A stretch of 42,642 bases of DNA, taken from NCBI GenBank assembly GCA_021785975.1, contig JAJYOE010000012.1, positions 1 through 42,642 of the forward strand, written 5' to 3'. Shown here one piece after another: positions 1 through 9,501 of this stretch. This stretch comes from Bacillota bacterium (lineage in GTDB: Bacteria > Bacillota > Bacilli > Alicyclobacillales > SLC66). The position numbers and the translations under genes are program-made. The notes beneath the pieces are model-generated. The model ran no database searches and was not told the DNA's origin. It saw nothing but the letters and a program-made list of their open reading frames with translations. Numbering within the stretch: position 1 is the first letter of the stretch; every line of letters starts with the position of its first letter.

Positions 1-23
1 GAGCTATAGGCCCATTAATAAAG

Positions 24-98
24 TGGAGCGGAAGACGGGATTCGAACCCGCGACCCTCGCCTTGGCAAGGCGATGCTCTACCCCTGAGCCACTTCCGC
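24..98 (-). tRNA. tRNA-Gly (anticodon GCC)
   Basis: On the minus strand the sequence folds as a complete tRNA. A seven-base acceptor stem GCGGAAG (98-92) pairs with CTTCCGC (34-28). There is a D-arm with GGCTC and GGGTAGAGC, an anticodon arm CGCCT/AGGCG holding the loop TTGCCAA, and a T-arm with GGTTCGAATCC. The anticodon is GCC, which reads glycine GGC/GGU codons. The CCA end is encoded (26-24). It lies downstream of lysS on the same strand and has its own promoter. Confidence 0.97.
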
Positions 99-111
99 AT
101 GACGCTTTCTT

Positions 112-140
112 ATTATAGCGACATTTACTTTTGAATGCAA
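112..140 (-). promoter_or_regulatory. Sigma-A promoter of tRNA-Gly
   Basis: Minus strand: -35 TTGCAT (140-135), 17-base spacer, -10 TATAAT (117-112). The predicted start lies a few bases before the mature tRNA 5' end at 98. This gives the tRNA its own transcription unit in the roughly 100-base gap after lysS, where I see no clear lysS terminator. Confidence 0.75.
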
Positions 141-201
141 GCTGGCGTCATCATAAAATTGCATCAAAATACGTATTGGTGATTAGCAAGGAATTTCTGT
201 A

Positions 202-1728
<1,527 letters not shown>

Positions 1729-1738
1729 CTACACTAAT

Positions 1739-1765
1739 AGTCGCCGACACCAGACGCCGGCGACT
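1739..1765 (-). terminator. GC-rich hairpin between greA and lysS
   Basis: Perfect 8-bp inverted repeat AGTCGCCG / CGGCGACT (1739-1746 and 1758-1765) with an 11-base loop, 28 bases after the greA stop. On the minus strand it is followed by ATTAGTG, so there is no good U-tract. It ends only about 6 bases before the lysS ribosome-binding site. It may be a weak terminator, a processing stem or a translational control element. Confidence 0.4.
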
Positions 1766-1793
1766 GATTCAATCCTTTTTAGTTGTACCGTTA

Positions 1794-2270
1794 TTACTTA
1801 TGAATTTCAAGTACTTCGTATTCTATCTTGCCGGCGGGAACCTGTACCTCCACTTTGGACCCGACTCTTTTTCCAAGCAATGCTTTACCGACCGGAGATT
1901 CATTAGAAATTTTATTTTCAATTGGATCGGACTCTGCAGAGCCAACGATCACATATTCAATATCCTCTTTAAATTCGACATCGCGCACCTTTACCGTTGA
2001 ACCAATACTGACGACCTGCGTATCGACTTCTTCTTCGTGGATGACTCTGGCATTGCGCAACATCTTCTCCAGCGTAATAATTCGGCCTTCAACAAAAGCC
2101 TGTTCGTTTTTTGCATCCTCATATTCAGAGTTTTCACTGATATCCCCATAACTGATGGCGAGTTTGATCCGTTCAGCTACCTCCTTGCGCTTCACGGATT
2201 TTAATTGCTCCAGTTCATCTTCAAGCTTCTTCAACCCTGCGGGAGTCAAAAGGACTTCCTTCTCTGACAT
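1794..2270 (-). CDS. greA: Transcription elongation factor GreA
   Basis: Binds the secondary channel of RNA polymerase and stimulates cleavage of backtracked transcripts. The 158-residue product (usual length 157-160) begins with a charged antiparallel coiled coil (about 1-75, [16 protein letters not shown]). The tip loop reads [16 protein letters not shown] and carries the acidic pair that supports RNA cleavage. The C-terminal FKBP-like domain contains [18 protein letters not shown]. The frame is open 33 bases further upstream, but the ATG at 2270 has AAGGAG 9 bases before it and matches the family start. It has its own strong promoter and a leader hairpin. In B. subtilis greA is not in this cluster; here it sits between dusB and lysS. 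Confidence 0.96.
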   Translation of the reverse strand: MSEKEVLLTPAGLKKLEDELEQLKSVKRKEVAERIKLAISYGDISENSEYEDAKNEQAFVEGRIITLEKMLRNARVIHEEEVDTQVVSIGSTVKVRDVEFKEDIEYVIVGSAESDPIENKISNESPVGKALLGKRVGSKVEVQVPAGKIEYEVLEIHK

Positions 2271-2310
2271 TCCTGTTCTCTCCTTCAAAACACCATCGGA
2301 CATTTAATCA

Positions 2311-2340
2311 AAACACTGCCAGTCTTGTTCCTGACAGTGT
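2311..2340 (-). terminator. Terminator-like hairpin in the greA leader
   Basis: Minus strand: a 10-bp stem ACACTGTCAG / CTGGCAGTGT (2340-2331 and 2322-2313, one G-U pair), 8-base loop, then TTTTGATT. It lies downstream of the greA promoter and about 40 bases before the greA start. It therefore interrupts the greA leader, and may also end transcripts coming from dusB. Confidence 0.65.
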
Positions 2341-2373
2341 CCCCGTTAGTTATTAGTCTAAGAATCTTTGGCC

Positions 2374-2402
2374 ATTATAAGGCAACGCTTTCATGCTGTC
2401 AA
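2374..2402 (-). promoter_or_regulatory. Sigma-A promoter of greA
   Basis: Minus strand: -35 TTGACA (2402-2397), 17-base spacer, -10 TATAAT (2379-2374), a perfect consensus. The start is expected near 2367, giving a leader of about 97 bases that contains the hairpin at 2340-2311. No other feature is evident in the gap from 2403 to 2492. Confidence 0.88.
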
Positions 2403-2492
2403 CGCATCCAAATATCTCCCATTTCGTCGTGATTCGATGGCCGTCGACTGATGATGGTTACGCCAGTGTATTGTCTTCGAACGAACTTCGTA

Positions 2493-3491
2493 TTATACTG
2501 TCGATTCCTGCGCTATTTTAGTCAATATTCCTTCCATCTCAGCTACGTTTTCCACCGTGTTGATGATTCCTCTCCATCTTGCAGCTTCTCGGGCTCCTTT
2601 TACATACCATCCTGCATGTTTGCGCATCTCCCTGACGCCAATGTATTCCCCTTTTTCTTCAGCAAGGAGGTACAAGTGTTCAATCGCCACCTGCATTCTT
2701 TCTTTTTGCGTTGGCTCATCGAGCATTTCTCCTGTCTCAAGATAATGAGCAATTTCACGAAAAATCCAGGGATTCCCAAGCGCCCCGCGGCCAATCATGA
2801 CACCATCACAACCTGTTTCTAAAAGCATGTTTTCCGCGTCTTGCGGCGACAGCACATCGCCATTGCCGATGACAGGGATAGACACTGCTTCCTTCACTTC
2901 TCGTATAATGGACCAATCTGCGTATCCGGAATAAAGTTGTTTTGCTGTCCTGCCATGTACTGTTACTGCTTGGGCACCAGCAGACTCCACCGCTTTGGCC
3001 ACCTGTACCGCGTTGATATTGTCGTCGTCCCAACCCTTTCGGAATTTGACAGTGACAGGACGATCAACCCGTTTCACAATCGCTTCGACTATTTTCGCAG
3101 CATACCCTGGGTCACGGGCAAGTGCAGCACCAGATCCATTTTTATAAATTTTCAACACAGGACATCCCATATTGATGTCAATAATGTCTGCGTTAGTGCC
3201 CTGCATCACCATTTCCGCAGCCTGCACCATCGTCTCCAAATCGTTGCCTACCAGTTGCAAACTCACCGGATGTTCGTCCGGTACCACTTGCAACATTTTC
3301 TTTGTTTTGGAGCTTTTATAGACAAGCGCTTTATCACTCACCATTTCTGCGCACACAAGCCCCGCGCCAAGGCGTTTTGCAATTTTACGAAAGGGCGGAT
3401 TGGTGACGCCAGCCATAGGGGCAAGGATGACAGCATTGTCTGTCTTTACACCGCCGATAACGAGCGGTTTGATCATCAATCGTTGCGGCAT
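2493..3491 (-). CDS. dusB: tRNA-dihydrouridine synthase DusB
   Basis: FMN-dependent reduction of uridine to dihydrouridine in the D-loop of tRNA. The 332-residue TIM-barrel protein shows LAPMAGVTNPPFR near the N-terminus, the NMGCPV motif with the catalytic cysteine (about residue 110), VKFRKGWD, TVHGRTAKQ, GNGDV and GVMIGRGALGNPW for FMN binding. A small helical domain closes the C-terminus. The longest frame begins with a GTG at 3500, but that codon is inside the ribosome-binding site AAAGGTGGAG. The ATG at 3491 is therefore the likely start. It follows yazB by about 11 bases in the folP-folK-yazB-dusB run, as in B. subtilis. Confidence 0.95.
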   Translation of the reverse strand: MPQRLMIKPLVIGGVKTDNAVILAPMAGVTNPPFRKIAKRLGAGLVCAEMVSDKALVYKSSKTKKMLQVVPDEHPVSLQLVGNDLETMVQAAEMVMQGTNADIIDINMGCPVLKIYKNGSGAALARDPGYAAKIVEAIVKRVDRPVTVKFRKGWDDDNINAVQVAKAVESAGAQAVTVHGRTAKQLYSGYADWSIIREVKEAVSIPVIGNGDVLSPQDAENMLLETGCDGVMIGRGALGNPWIFREIAHYLETGEMLDEPTQKERMQVAIEHLYLLAEEKGEYIGVREMRKHAGWYVKGAREAARWRGIINTVENVAEMEGILTKIAQESTV

Positions 3492-3502
3492 TTTCTCCAC
3501 CT

Positions 3503-3721
3503 TTACTGTGTTTGATCTGAGGATAGCCCGAGGTCATCTCGATTGACCTGGAGTAAGTGCATCATTTTCTCCACCTGCGCATCTGTAGGCTCACGGGTTC
3601 CACGTTCCCAACCACCGACAATAGCGACGGACACGCCAAGCGCAAGGGCAAAGTCTTGTTGAGTCATGTGTTTTAATTTCCTGTAGGCACGGAGCCGTTT
3701 GGTAAAAGTGTCGAGAACCAC
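3503..3721 (-). CDS. yazB: YazB-like helix-turn-helix protein (XRE family)
   Basis: A 72-residue protein that is almost entirely one XRE/Cro helix-turn-helix domain: MTQQDFALALGVSVAIVGGWERG forms the recognition region at about residues 19-41. The position between folK and dusB matches B. subtilis yazB, whose role is not established. It starts at a GTG preceded by AAGGAGG with a 7-base gap, which is convincing even though the first 49 bases overlap the end of folK. It probably binds DNA, but no target or ligand domain is visible. Confidence 0.85.
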   Translation of the reverse strand: MVLDTFTKRLRAYRKLKHMTQQDFALALGVSVAIVGGWERGTREPTDAQVEKMMHLLQVNRDDLGLSSDQTQ

Positions 3722-4203
3722 CGTACTCCCTCCTTCCCGGCTACGCCTTCATAGATTTCTGCCACCGTGCTTTTTAGTAACGGGTGAACCTGTGTGGCAG
3801 CAATTTCCCATAACGGCGCAAGAACAAACGCGCGCTCATGCATTCTTGGATGAGGAACCGTCAATTCGGCCCCCATTTCGATGATTTGATCCCCAGCTAA
3901 TAGAAAATCAAGGTCAATTGTTCGGGGCGCATTGCGAAACGTTCTTGTCCTCCCTAAATGACTCTCTGTCGTTAAAAGCACTTGAAGAAAGTCCATCGGT
4001 TCCATTGCAGCATCCAATTTGATGACTGCATTCAAAAAAGCGCCTTGGTCTTTATAGCCGACTGGTTCTGTTTCATAGACAGAAGATACTCTTTTAATCC
4101 AAATATCTGATCGCTTTGCGAGCATTTCGACGGCATCATATAAATATCCTATGCGATCACCTAAATTCGAGCCCAGTCCTACGTCATATTCTATTTTTAT
4201 CAT
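3673..4203 (-). CDS. folK: 2-amino-4-hydroxy-6-hydroxymethyldihydropteridine pyrophosphokinase (HPPK)
   Basis: Transfers pyrophosphate from ATP to 6-hydroxymethyl-7,8-dihydropterin, the step before FolP in folate synthesis. The 176-residue product shows GLGSNLGDR at residues 9-17, YETEPVGYKDQ at 43-53, and the HPPK signature APRTIDLDFLL at 92-102 with the two magnesium-binding aspartates. PHPRMHERAFVLAPL follows at 117-131. Its ATG overlaps the folP stop by 4 bases, so translation is probably coupled. The dihydroneopterin aldolase gene folB, which usually separates folP and folK in Bacilli, is absent here. Confidence 0.95.
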   Translation of the reverse strand: MIKIEYDVGLGSNLGDRIGYLYDAVEMLAKRSDIWIKRVSSVYETEPVGYKDQGAFLNAVIKLDAAMEPMDFLQVLLTTESHLGRTRTFRNAPRTIDLDFLLAGDQIIEMGAELTVPHPRMHERAFVLAPLWEIAATQVHPLLKSTVAEIYEGVAGKEGVRWFSTLLPNGSVPTGN

Positions 4204-5000
4204 ACCATCACCGCACTCGATAACAACGCATTTGTCATTTTTGCCACTCTTGCCATCGAGCGAACATCATGGACGCGAAGTATGTTTGTCCCACGCACAA
4301 TGGCCAGGGTCACAATGGCCGCCGTCCCTTCCAGCCTTTCTTCGACGGATAGCCCCAGCACATGGCCAATCACCGACTTTCGCGACGGTCCAAGCAACAT
4401 CGGGTAAGGGTCAATTCTTACCTCATCGATGCGATTAATCAATTCCAGGTTTTGCACCTGTGTTTTGCCAAATCCAATGCCAGGGTCCAAGATGATTTGC
4501 CGCTCTGTGATTCCTGCATGTAATGCAGCCTCCACCCGGCGCAACAACTGTTCACGGACTTCTCTCACGACATCCCCAGTGGTAATCGGTGCTTCGGTGG
4601 AATTATGCATCAGGACATACGATGCGCCAGAACCGGCAATCACACGAAACATTTCCGGGTCGGCAAGTCCGCCCCAGATGTCGTTGATCACCTTTGCACC
4701 TTGATTTAGGGCCAGTTCGGCCGTTTTTGCTTTATAAGTGTCGATAGAGATTGGGATGGAGAGCTCTTTCGATATAACAGGTAAGACACTATTCAGTCGC
4801 GACCATTCTTCTTCTGCAGTTAAAGGAGTGAACCCGGGCCTTGTGGATTCTGCTCCTACATCGATAAAATCCGCTCCATCTTCCTGCATTTGAAGTGCGT
4901 GCGCCAAGGCTTTATCAGGGGTTGCATAAGCGCCGCCATCAGAAAAAGAATCTGGAGTGACATTGAGAATTCCCATAATTTTAGTCGAATTGTCGTACAT
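4200..5000 (-). CDS. folP: Dihydropteroate synthase
   Basis: Condenses p-aminobenzoate with the pterin diphosphate made by FolK; it is the target of sulfonamides (called sul in B. subtilis). The 266-residue TIM barrel carries GILNVTPDSFSDGG (10-23), the DVGAESTRPG loop (about 47-56), IDTYKA, DPGIGFGKT and the substrate-binding GPSRKS near the C-terminus. The start is an ATG three bases after the cysK stop and the stop overlaps folK, so it is part of a tight cysK-folP-folK operon. No pabB, pabA or pabC genes precede it, unlike in B. subtilis. Confidence 0.96.
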   Translation of the reverse strand: MYDNSTKIMGILNVTPDSFSDGGAYATPDKALAHALQMQEDGADFIDVGAESTRPGFTPLTAEEEWSRLNSVLPVISKELSIPISIDTYKAKTAELALNQGAKVINDIWGGLADPEMFRVIAGSGASYVLMHNSTEAPITTGDVVREVREQLLRRVEAALHAGITERQIILDPGIGFGKTQVQNLELINRIDEVRIDPYPMLLGPSRKSVIGHVLGLSVEERLEGTAAIVTLAIVRGTNILRVHDVRSMARVAKMTNALLSSAVMV

Positions 5001-5003
5001 GAT

Positions 5004-5936
5004 TTAGCCTTCCCTATATAACGGAGTACTCAGATAACGCTCGCCACTTGAAGGGGAAACCGTCACTATTTTATGCCCTTTTCCCAGTTCTCTCGCAAGC
5101 TGCAACGCCGCAAATACATTAGCGCCAGTGCTGATCCCTCCAAGTATGCCTTCCTCTTTGGCGAGTCGCCTCGCATAGGTAAACGCATCATCGTCAGTTA
5201 CTGTGATCACGCGGTCGATGTTGTTCATGTTCACAATCTCTGGGATAAACCCGGCACCAATCCCCTGAATCTTAGTTCTTCCCGGTTGACCTCCTGATAG
5301 GACAGGCGATGCGTAGGGTTCCACAGCCACCACCAGGCAGTGGGGAATGGTGGTTTTCAACACTCCTCCCACTCCCATCAGCGTTCCTCCTGTACCTACG
5401 CCTGCCACAAACGCATCAAGTTCTCCGTTCATTTGCTTGACGATCTCAGGCCCGGTCGTATCCTTGTGTGCTTTAACGTTGTTGGGATTATTGAATTGCT
5501 GCGGCATAAAATATGCTTGAGGAGCACTTTTTATCAGATCATTGGCCCGCTCGATGGCGCCATCCATCCCCCGTTGTCCCGGTGTCAGTATCAATTCTGC
5601 GCCATATGCCTTTAAGAGTTGCATTCTTTCTATGCTCATCGTATCTGGCATGATTAGAATGACGCGATACCCTTTTTCTACGCCGACAAGCGCCAAGCCA
5701 ATTCCTGTATTGCCACTGGTAGGTTCCACAATAGTCATGCCTTTTTGAAGCGCACCCACTTTTTCAGCCTCATCTATCATGGCCTTTGCAATCCGATCTT
5801 TAATGCTGCCACCAGGGTTCATCCATTCGAGCTTGATGAATACATCCGCCATCTCATTTTCCACGAGTCTTCGTAGCCTCACCATTGGTGTACGCCCGAT
5901 TAGCCCTGATATGCGATCTACTACTTGCATTTCCAT
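5004..5936 (-). CDS. cysK: Cysteine synthase (O-acetylserine sulfhydrylase)
   Basis: PLP enzyme that makes cysteine from O-acetylserine and sulfide. The 310-residue product has the PLP lysine K46 in PGGSIKDR, the substrate-binding TSGNTG loop at 73-78 and the phosphate-binding GTGGT at 181-185. A conserved serine region [11 protein letters not shown] lies near the C-terminus. The family also includes related beta-replacement enzymes, but length, motifs and place (hslO-cysK-folP, as in B. subtilis) favour CysK. A second ATG lies two codons inside. It probably shares a transcript with folP and folK. Confidence 0.94.
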   Translation of the reverse strand: MEMQVVDRISGLIGRTPMVRLRRLVENEMADVFIKLEWMNPGGSIKDRIAKAMIDEAEKVGALQKGMTIVEPTSGNTGIGLALVGVEKGYRVILIMPDTMSIERMQLLKAYGAELILTPGQRGMDGAIERANDLIKSAPQAYFMPQQFNNPNNVKAHKDTTGPEIVKQMNGELDAFVAGVGTGGTLMGVGGVLKTTIPHCLVVAVEPYASPVLSGGQPGRTKIQGIGAGFIPEIVNMNNIDRVITVTDDDAFTYARRLAKEEGILGGISTGANVFAALQLARELGKGHKIVTVSPSSGERYLSTPLYREG

Positions 5937-5955
5937 TGCATTGCCCCCATTTCGC

Positions 5956-6843
5956 TTAATGAGCCGCTTGCAGTTTCAATTCCATCAATTCATCCTTATT
6001 GAAATAATACTTTTCCGAGCAAAAATGACAAACCAATTCAGCCCCGCCATCTTCTTCTATCATTTTGTCGAGCTCTTCTTTCCCTAGCGAGATCAACACA
6101 CCCGCCAGGCGTGGTTTGTTACAAGTACAGCGAAATGCCACAGGCCTTTTTTCTAATATTTTCACGTCACCAGGAAACAACCGCTCCAAAATCTGCTCTG
6201 GAGTGACACCGTCATTCAGTAGTGAAGACACTTGGGGCAATTCCTGTAATGCTGCTTCCGCTTCGACGATCTCAGACTCGCTTGCACCTGGCAAGAGTTG
6301 GACCATGACACCCCCTGAAGCCAATACTGTCAGATCCGGTGCTACCAGCACACCCACCGCAACAGCAGATGGCATCTGTTCGGACGCCGTAAAATAATAT
6401 GTGAAGTCATCGCCAATTTCACCACTGACCAGCGGCACACTGCCGCGATACGGTTCGCGTAGTCCCAGATCCTTGATGACGTATAATGATCCGTCCTTAC
6501 CTACCGCCTGACCCACAGGAAGCTTGCCTTTTTTATTTAATGGGAGATCCACATGTGGTTCTGTGACGTACCCCCGAATCATGCCTTCACCCGTGACCAC
6601 CACCAACACATTGCCAAGTGGTCCTCCTCCCTGAATCTGCAAGGTGATCTGGTGTCTCTCATCCTTCAGTGTGGCGTACAACATGGAAGCCACACTCACC
6701 ACTCGCCCTAATGCTGCCGTAGCCACAGGCCAGGTATCATGCCTTTGTTGTAGTTCACCAGCAATTCCCCTGGTAGTTGTGGCATAGACCAGAATGTGAT
6801 CATGTTTGGCGGTAGCCACCACCACGTAATCAGACGTATTCAT
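5956..6843 (-). CDS. hslO: Hsp33 redox-regulated chaperone
   Basis: A holdase chaperone that is activated when oxidative stress oxidises its zinc cysteines. The 295-residue product has the N-terminal Hsp33 core ([22 protein letters not shown]) and a C-terminal zinc motif CXC-X30-CXXC formed by C239, C241, C272 and C275, all present. It lies between ftsH and cysK as in B. subtilis, but coaX, which normally lies between ftsH and hslO, is missing. A perfect 11-bp dyad lies about 57 bases before the start. The ribosome-binding site GAGGTG is somewhat far from the ATG. Confidence 0.95.
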   Translation of the reverse strand: MNTSDYVVVATAKHDHILVYATTTRGIAGELQQRHDTWPVATAALGRVVSVASMLYATLKDERHQITLQIQGGGPLGNVLVVVTGEGMIRGYVTEPHVDLPLNKKGKLPVGQAVGKDGSLYVIKDLGLREPYRGSVPLVSGEIGDDFTYYFTASEQMPSAVAVGVLVAPDLTVLASGGVMVQLLPGASESEIVEAEAALQELPQVSSLLNDGVTPEQILERLFPGDVKILEKRPVAFRCTCNKPRLAGVLISLGKEELDKMIEEDGGAELVCHFCSEKYYFNKDELMELKLQAAH

Positions 6844-6899
6844 GCTTTACTAATTCACCTCGTTCATTTTGTACCATTAATAAGTCCCTAGATAGCGAG

Positions 6900-6927
6900 A
6901 GGTATATTGGACAATGCCAATATACCT
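6900..6927. repeat. Perfect 11-bp dyad between ftsH and hslO
   Basis: AGGTATATTGG and CCAATATACCT separated by 6 bases (6900-6910 and 6917-6927). Read in the direction of ftsH it lacks a following U-tract, so it is a poor terminator. On the plus strand it is followed by GATTTTGTTTGT, but there is no plus-strand gene to end. It could be a U-less terminator for ftsH or an operator for hslO. Confidence 0.6.
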
Positions 6928-6961
6928 GATTTTGTTTGTACATTCTTATTGACCATGTCTA

Positions 6962-8851
6962 TTAGGAAAGGCTTGGCGTCGGGTCATCACCAAAAGGATT
7001 GCGGCCCCCGATGGTGATCTTTGGCCCCTCTTCCTCATTGTCCCCTTCGACCAGTCTGCCATACTCCATCAACTGCCTGATTTGTTCGCCGTCCAGCGTC
7101 TCTTTTTCAAGTAATACCGTGGCCAACAGGTCAAGCTTATCCCGATGGTCATTCAGCAAGGTCCGTGTGCGCTCGTAACATTCATCCACAATATTGCGCA
7201 TTTCCTGATCGATCTCGTGAGCAATAGCATCGCTGTAATTCTGTTCGGAGGTAAAATCCCTACCGAGGAATACCTGTCCTTGGCGATGGCCAAATTGCAT
7301 GGGACCCAATTTGTCGCTCATGCCAAATTCGGTAATCATCCGCCTTACGATTTGCGTCACTCTCTCCAGGTCATTGGAAGCGCCGGTGCTGATTTCACCG
7401 AGTACAATTTCCTCGGCGACGCGCCCACCAAGCAGTTCCACCACTTGGTCCAAAATATCTTCTTTGGTCATAAAGCGCTTGTCTTCCTTAGGAAGACTAA
7501 CGGTATATCCACCCGCCATCCCGCGCGGTATAATCGTTACCTTGTGCACCACAGTGCCGTTTTTGAGAAAATACCCGGCAATCGCATGACCGCCTTCATG
7601 AAATGCCACCAAACGTTTTTCCTTATCGCTGATGACCTGACTGCGTTTTTCAGGGCCGGCAATCACGCGGTCAATCGCATCATCAATCTCATTCAGTTCA
7701 ATGACGGATTTGTTTCTGCGAGCTGTCAAAAGCGCCGCTTCATTAAGGACATTTTCCAGATCAGCACCCGTAAATCCTGGCGTTCTCTTCGCAATCACAT
7801 CTAAATTAATGTCCTTGGAAACCGGCTTGTTACGCGAGTGAACGCGCAAAATCTGCTCTCTACCGCGCACATCGGGACGATCAACCACAATTTGCCGGTC
7901 AAAACGACCTGGCCTCAAGAGCGCTGGGTCGAGAATATCCGGACGGTTGGTCGCCGCAACGATAATGATGCCGTCATTGCCGTTAAATCCATCCATTTCA
8001 ACGAGCAACTGGTTCAAGGTTTGCTCGCGTTCATCATGCCCGCCGCCAAGACCCGCGCCGCGCTGTCTGCCGACGGCGTCGATTTCATCGATAAATACGA
8101 TACAAGGCGAGTTCTTTTTGGCGTTCTCAAACAAGTCACGAACCCGGGAAGCACCTACACCAACGAACATTTCCACGAAATCAGAACCGCTGATGCTGAA
8201 AAAGGGAACTCCCGCTTCCCCTGCCACCGCTCTGGCCAGCAGAGTTTTTCCGGTACCAGGCGGACCTACAAGTAACACGCCTTTCGGGATTCTGGCACCA
8301 ACCGCAGAAAATTTCCTCGGGTCTTTAAGGAAATCCACCACTTCCACCAGTTCGGCCTTTTCCTCTTCTGCACCGGCCACATCGTTAAAGGTCACGCGTT
8401 TTTTCTCTTCCGTATAGAGACGGGCTCGGCTTTTGCCAAAATTCATCACCCTGTTGCCGCCGCCTTGCCCCTGATTGAAGAGGAAGAACAACACGACAAT
8501 TACGAGCAATATAGGTAACGCCGTCGAGATGATGTTGATCCACGAAGAACTCTTTGGCGGTGTGTTGATAGATACTTGCGGCAGCTTGCTTAAACTGTTT
8601 ACCACCTGATCGCTGTAAAGGGCGCGCGAGGTAAATGTAGTGCCGTCCGTCAAGGTTCCGTCGAGTTGCAAAGAAATCCCGTCAGGTGTCACGTATAGCT
8701 GTTTAATGTCATGGTTTTGCACGTCAGAAATAAACTGACTCCATGTCAGCACCGTCTTTTGTTGGTTGTCCGACATGATATACTGCAAAACACCAATAAT
8801 GACAAGCAAAATGAGCACATAGAACAAAGCGCTCTGATAAAAGCGTTTCAT
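6962..8851 (-). CDS. ftsH: ATP-dependent zinc metalloprotease FtsH
   Basis: Membrane AAA+ protease that removes damaged or regulatory proteins. The 629-residue product has two transmembrane segments (about 8-25 and 105-124) flanking an extracytoplasmic loop. It has Walker A GPPGTGKT at 196-203, Walker B IVFIDEID at 251-258, the SRH arginines in [10 protein letters not shown], and the zinc site HEGGH at 418-422 (HEXXH, with G where most FtsH have A). The C-terminus is short and acidic. The start ATG follows a strong AGGAGG site. A promoter is predicted directly upstream. Confidence 0.97.
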   Translation of the reverse strand: MKRFYQSALFYVLILLVIIGVLQYIMSDNQQKTVLTWSQFISDVQNHDIKQLYVTPDGISLQLDGTLTDGTTFTSRALYSDQVVNSLSKLPQVSINTPPKSSSWINIISTALPILLVIVVLFFLFNQGQGGGNRVMNFGKSRARLYTEEKKRVTFNDVAGAEEEKAELVEVVDFLKDPRKFSAVGARIPKGVLLVGPPGTGKTLLARAVAGEAGVPFFSISGSDFVEMFVGVGASRVRDLFENAKKNSPCIVFIDEIDAVGRQRGAGLGGGHDEREQTLNQLLVEMDGFNGNDGIIIVAATNRPDILDPALLRPGRFDRQIVVDRPDVRGREQILRVHSRNKPVSKDINLDVIAKRTPGFTGADLENVLNEAALLTARRNKSVIELNEIDDAIDRVIAGPEKRSQVISDKEKRLVAFHEGGHAIAGYFLKNGTVVHKVTIIPRGMAGGYTVSLPKEDKRFMTKEDILDQVVELLGGRVAEEIVLGEISTGASNDLERVTQIVRRMITEFGMSDKLGPMQFGHRQGQVFLGRDFTSEQNYSDAIAHEIDQEMRNIVDECYERTRTLLNDHRDKLDLLATVLLEKETLDGEQIRQLMEYGRLVEGDNEEEGPKITIGGRNPFGDDPTPSLS

Positions 8852-8881
8852 CCCTTACCTCCTCTCGGTTAAGGCGGAAAT

Positions 8882-8890
8882 ATTGTATCA
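8882..8890 (-). promoter_or_regulatory. Candidate extended -10 promoter of ftsH
   Basis: Minus strand TGATACAAT (8890-8882), an extended -10 element (TGnTACAAT), lies about 30 bases before the ftsH start. No good -35 hexamer is found at 16-18 bases, so the call rests on the extended -10 alone. Confidence 0.4.
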
Positions 8891-8931
8891 TAATCTCAGC
8901 AAAAATAACATGCAGCGAAGTGTGTATGCCT

Positions 8932-9483
8932 TTACCGGTGATTTGAATCCTTGTATACTGATTCTTTTAATACTCCTACGTAAGGAAGATGGCGATAATG
9001 CTCCGCATAGTCAAGCCCGTACCCGACAAGAAAACGATTGGGAACGGTTAACCCAAAATAGTCAGGGGCAATATCTACTTTTCTGCCGCCCGGTTTGTCA
9101 AACGCCGCAGCAATCTTGACAGAACGCGCTTTCCGGTGGAGGAGTGATTCACGCAAGTATTGAAGCGTTAAGCCACTATCCACAATGTCTTCCACAATCA
9201 GTACATCGCGATCTTCAATCGGACGCTCTAGGTCTTTCAAAATGCGGACCACTCCAGATGATTGCGTCGAAGACCCATAACTCGAAATTGCCATAAAGTC
9301 CATTTCCAGCGGTATCTCCAAACGGCGCACCAAATCAGCCATAAAGATAAAGGCTCCTTTTAATACGCCAACCACCAGCGGGTTTTTTCCCTTAAAATCA
9401 ATCGTAATCTGTTTGGCCAATGCCTCGACGCGGGTCTGAATTTGCTCAGAGGTAAATAGAATTTCTTCCAAATCGTCCTTCAA
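8932..9483 (-). CDS. hpt: Hypoxanthine phosphoribosyltransferase
   Basis: Salvages hypoxanthine and guanine to IMP and GMP using PRPP. The roughly 183-residue product carries the PRPP-binding signature VLIVEDIVDSGLTL in mid-protein, the flexible-loop region SSYGSSTQSSG, and a C-terminal DYFGLTVPNRFLVGYGLDYAEHYR that contacts the purine. Two consecutive TTG codons (9486 and 9483) can serve as start; AGGAGG lies 7 bases before the second, which is preferred. It follows tilS by about 18 bases; tilS-hpt-ftsH is the conserved Bacilli order. Confidence 0.95.
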   Translation of the reverse strand: MKDDLEEILFTSEQIQTRVEALAKQITIDFKGKNPLVVGVLKGAFIFMADLVRRLEIPLEMDFMAISSYGSSTQSSGVVRILKDLERPIEDRDVLIVEDIVDSGLTLQYLRESLLHRKARSVKIAAAFDKPGGRKVDIAPDYFGLTVPNRFLVGYGLDYAEHYRHLPYVGVLKESVYKDSNHR

Positions 9484-9501
9484 CAAAAATCCTCCTACTC
9501 G

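Noticed and set aside
99-160. Inverted repeat ATGACGC/GCGTCAT around the tRNA-Gly promoter as a terminator for lysS
   Set aside because: The arms are about 40 bases apart and are not followed by a U-tract.
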